This document shows positions 62,901-64,000 of a stretch of DNA of 64,000 bases, in pieces. The position numbers and the translations under genes were made by a program. The notes beneath the pieces are model-generated. The model ran no database searches, was not told the DNA's origin, and was given only the letters and a program-made list of their open reading frames with translations. How positions within the stretch are numbered: the first letter of the stretch is position 1; each line of letters opens with the position of its first letter. Source of the DNA: Bursaphelenchus xylophilus (taxonomy: Eukaryota > Nematoda > Chromadorea > Rhabditida > Aphelenchoididae); contig CAJFCV020000002.1 of assembly GCA_904066235.2 (NCBI GenBank), positions 5,270,001 through 5,334,000 on the forward strand, in the 5' to 3' direction.

Positions 62901-64000
62901 TCTTATTCGAATGAAACCTCCTTTTTTACTTTCCCCATAGTCAAATTCTTATAAAAGGCCTTTTCGGCACAACACTTTTGGTCGCCGCTCTTCTTGTCCA
63001 TTCAGAGCAAACAGGTTCGGATCAGGATGTTCTAGATGGCTTGATCCCCTTTAATTCCGTCTAATCGTTTTCTGTTTGATGTCATAACAATGTTTCTTTC
63101 GCCCGTTATTTGCATATTCGATGGGCATAATATCTTTTTCTCTCCGACCGCTTAAGGCTCGCTTTAAGCTTATTTCTAGCTTTAAGGCATCCGTTTACAG
63201 GCTCTTGTAGTGACCATACGGTCTGTCGGAGTAAGTCGAGAGTGGGGTTTTATGTTCCGGACATCCTTGCGGCCAGAAGCCCATTCCGCGCATTAATTGA
63301 TCCCATTAAGGCAGCTGGCCCAACTTGTCCGATTTTACGATGATTGGGGCGATTTTTTGAATGGGTTGACAGCCTGGGTCGGCTTTTTTCACAACTTTGA
63401 TTTACTGTTTTCGGATGTGAAGGGAACTACTGTACTTTTCAAACCTTTTCGTAAGTATTTTCGAATCTTTTTCTAAGTACATCTGTTCCTAACATTAATG
63501 GCGTCTCTCCTAATTTGCCGAGTTAGTGGCGGTGATCGACGGCATTGGGCGAGATTTTTATTCGATTTATGAGTTATTCGGCGGAGAAATTATTGCGGTT
63601 TTTATTTGACCTCCACCACATTCGTGGGGTGAATTATTTTTATCGTCGTTGGGTTCTGGGCCTGATCCCAAAGACGGCCCCGGCCGACCTTTAATGATGG
63701 CCAACGCCTCATCATCAGGCGTAATGCCACGGAAAGGTTGCGGAATGAGCAAGGAGGGACCTCAACCCACGCCCCATGCATTCCCAAGTTATTCCTCGCA
63801 CATTTGCGGTGACCTCTAAACCCCTTGTTAATTGGGAGGCCTGCAGTGATGGCTCGGGGTAACCCTGACTTTTGGAGGTAATGCTTTTTCAATTTGCATA
63901 CCGGAAAATTGCTGTTTGTATTGTGCGGTAAGCAGGCGTTTCCTGGATATTTTATATAATCTATATTATTGCTCAAGACACAGCAATAATATATTGTCTT
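59968..64000. other. Gene-poor right end
   Basis: About 4 kb with only the dehydrogenase 3' UTR in the first ~170 bp. Frames of 60-125 codons are present, none with domain or splice support. The region from about 61600 to 64000 is richer in GC than introns elsewhere and could be the distal regulatory region of a gene beyond the window. No tRNA was recognised. Confidence 0.45.

Overview
The window is nuclear DNA from a nematode. Genes are broken into many short exons by small introns with GT..AG ends and strong TTTCAG acceptors, and several start codons sit just after an acceptor-like sequence, as expected for spliced-leader addition. The gene content is metazoan and in places nematode-specific: a DMSR-type neuropeptide receptor, an N-terminal-type phosphoethanolamine methyltransferase, an SPV-1-like RhoGAP, a LIPS-type lipase and an expanded-family CK1-like kinase. 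The species cannot be named from sequence alone; it does not read as a close copy of C. elegans.

Layout. 0-2.3 kb: a CK1/TTBK-like kinase running off the left edge and a DM-domain transcription factor, both minus. 3.0-6.3 kb: a large fold-back repeat with internal ~298-bp tandem units and a second inverted-repeat element nested in one arm. 6.4-7.7 kb: a MADF-domain gene (minus). 10.8-11.3 kb: an achaete-scute-type bHLH gene (plus), isolated between two gene-poor stretches. 13.9-17.8 kb: a 53-residue secreted peptide gene and an unrecognised two-pass membrane protein (minus). 18.6-22.8 kb: a truncated duplicate of a lipase tail, the lipase itself, and a 444-residue F-box-like protein with a MITE in its first intron. 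25.5-28.4 kb: an OST-alpha solute transporter (plus) convergent with an unrecognised single-pass membrane protein. 29.7-34.5 kb: an MFS transporter and a DMSR-type GPCR (minus). 35.9-40.5 kb: pmt-1 and cystathionine gamma-lyase, divergent from a shared ~700-bp region. 40.8-48.3 kb: an spv-1-like F-BAR/C1/RhoGAP gene (17 exons). 49.4-53.7 kb: a 106-residue secreted protein and THO complex subunit 1. 54.0-57.6 kb: an Eph-type receptor tyrosine kinase with no fibronectin repeats. 58.1-60.0 kb: mitochondrial-type aldehyde dehydrogenase. 60-64 kb: no gene seen.

Most genes are unrelated single-copy eukaryotic loci, with no operon, phage, CRISPR or plasmid signal. The one pairing with metabolic logic is pmt-1 with cystathionine gamma-lyase: the first consumes S-adenosylmethionine and so yields homocysteine, the second works downstream in transsulfuration. 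Exon models were built by hand by matching splice sites and reading phase across every intron; each full model closes to a whole number of codons. Small-exon errors at gene starts remain possible. I did not find a clearly new biological system. The most unusual items are the Eph receptor without FNIII domains, the nested fold-back element, the tiny secreted peptide gene, and two introns with GC donors.
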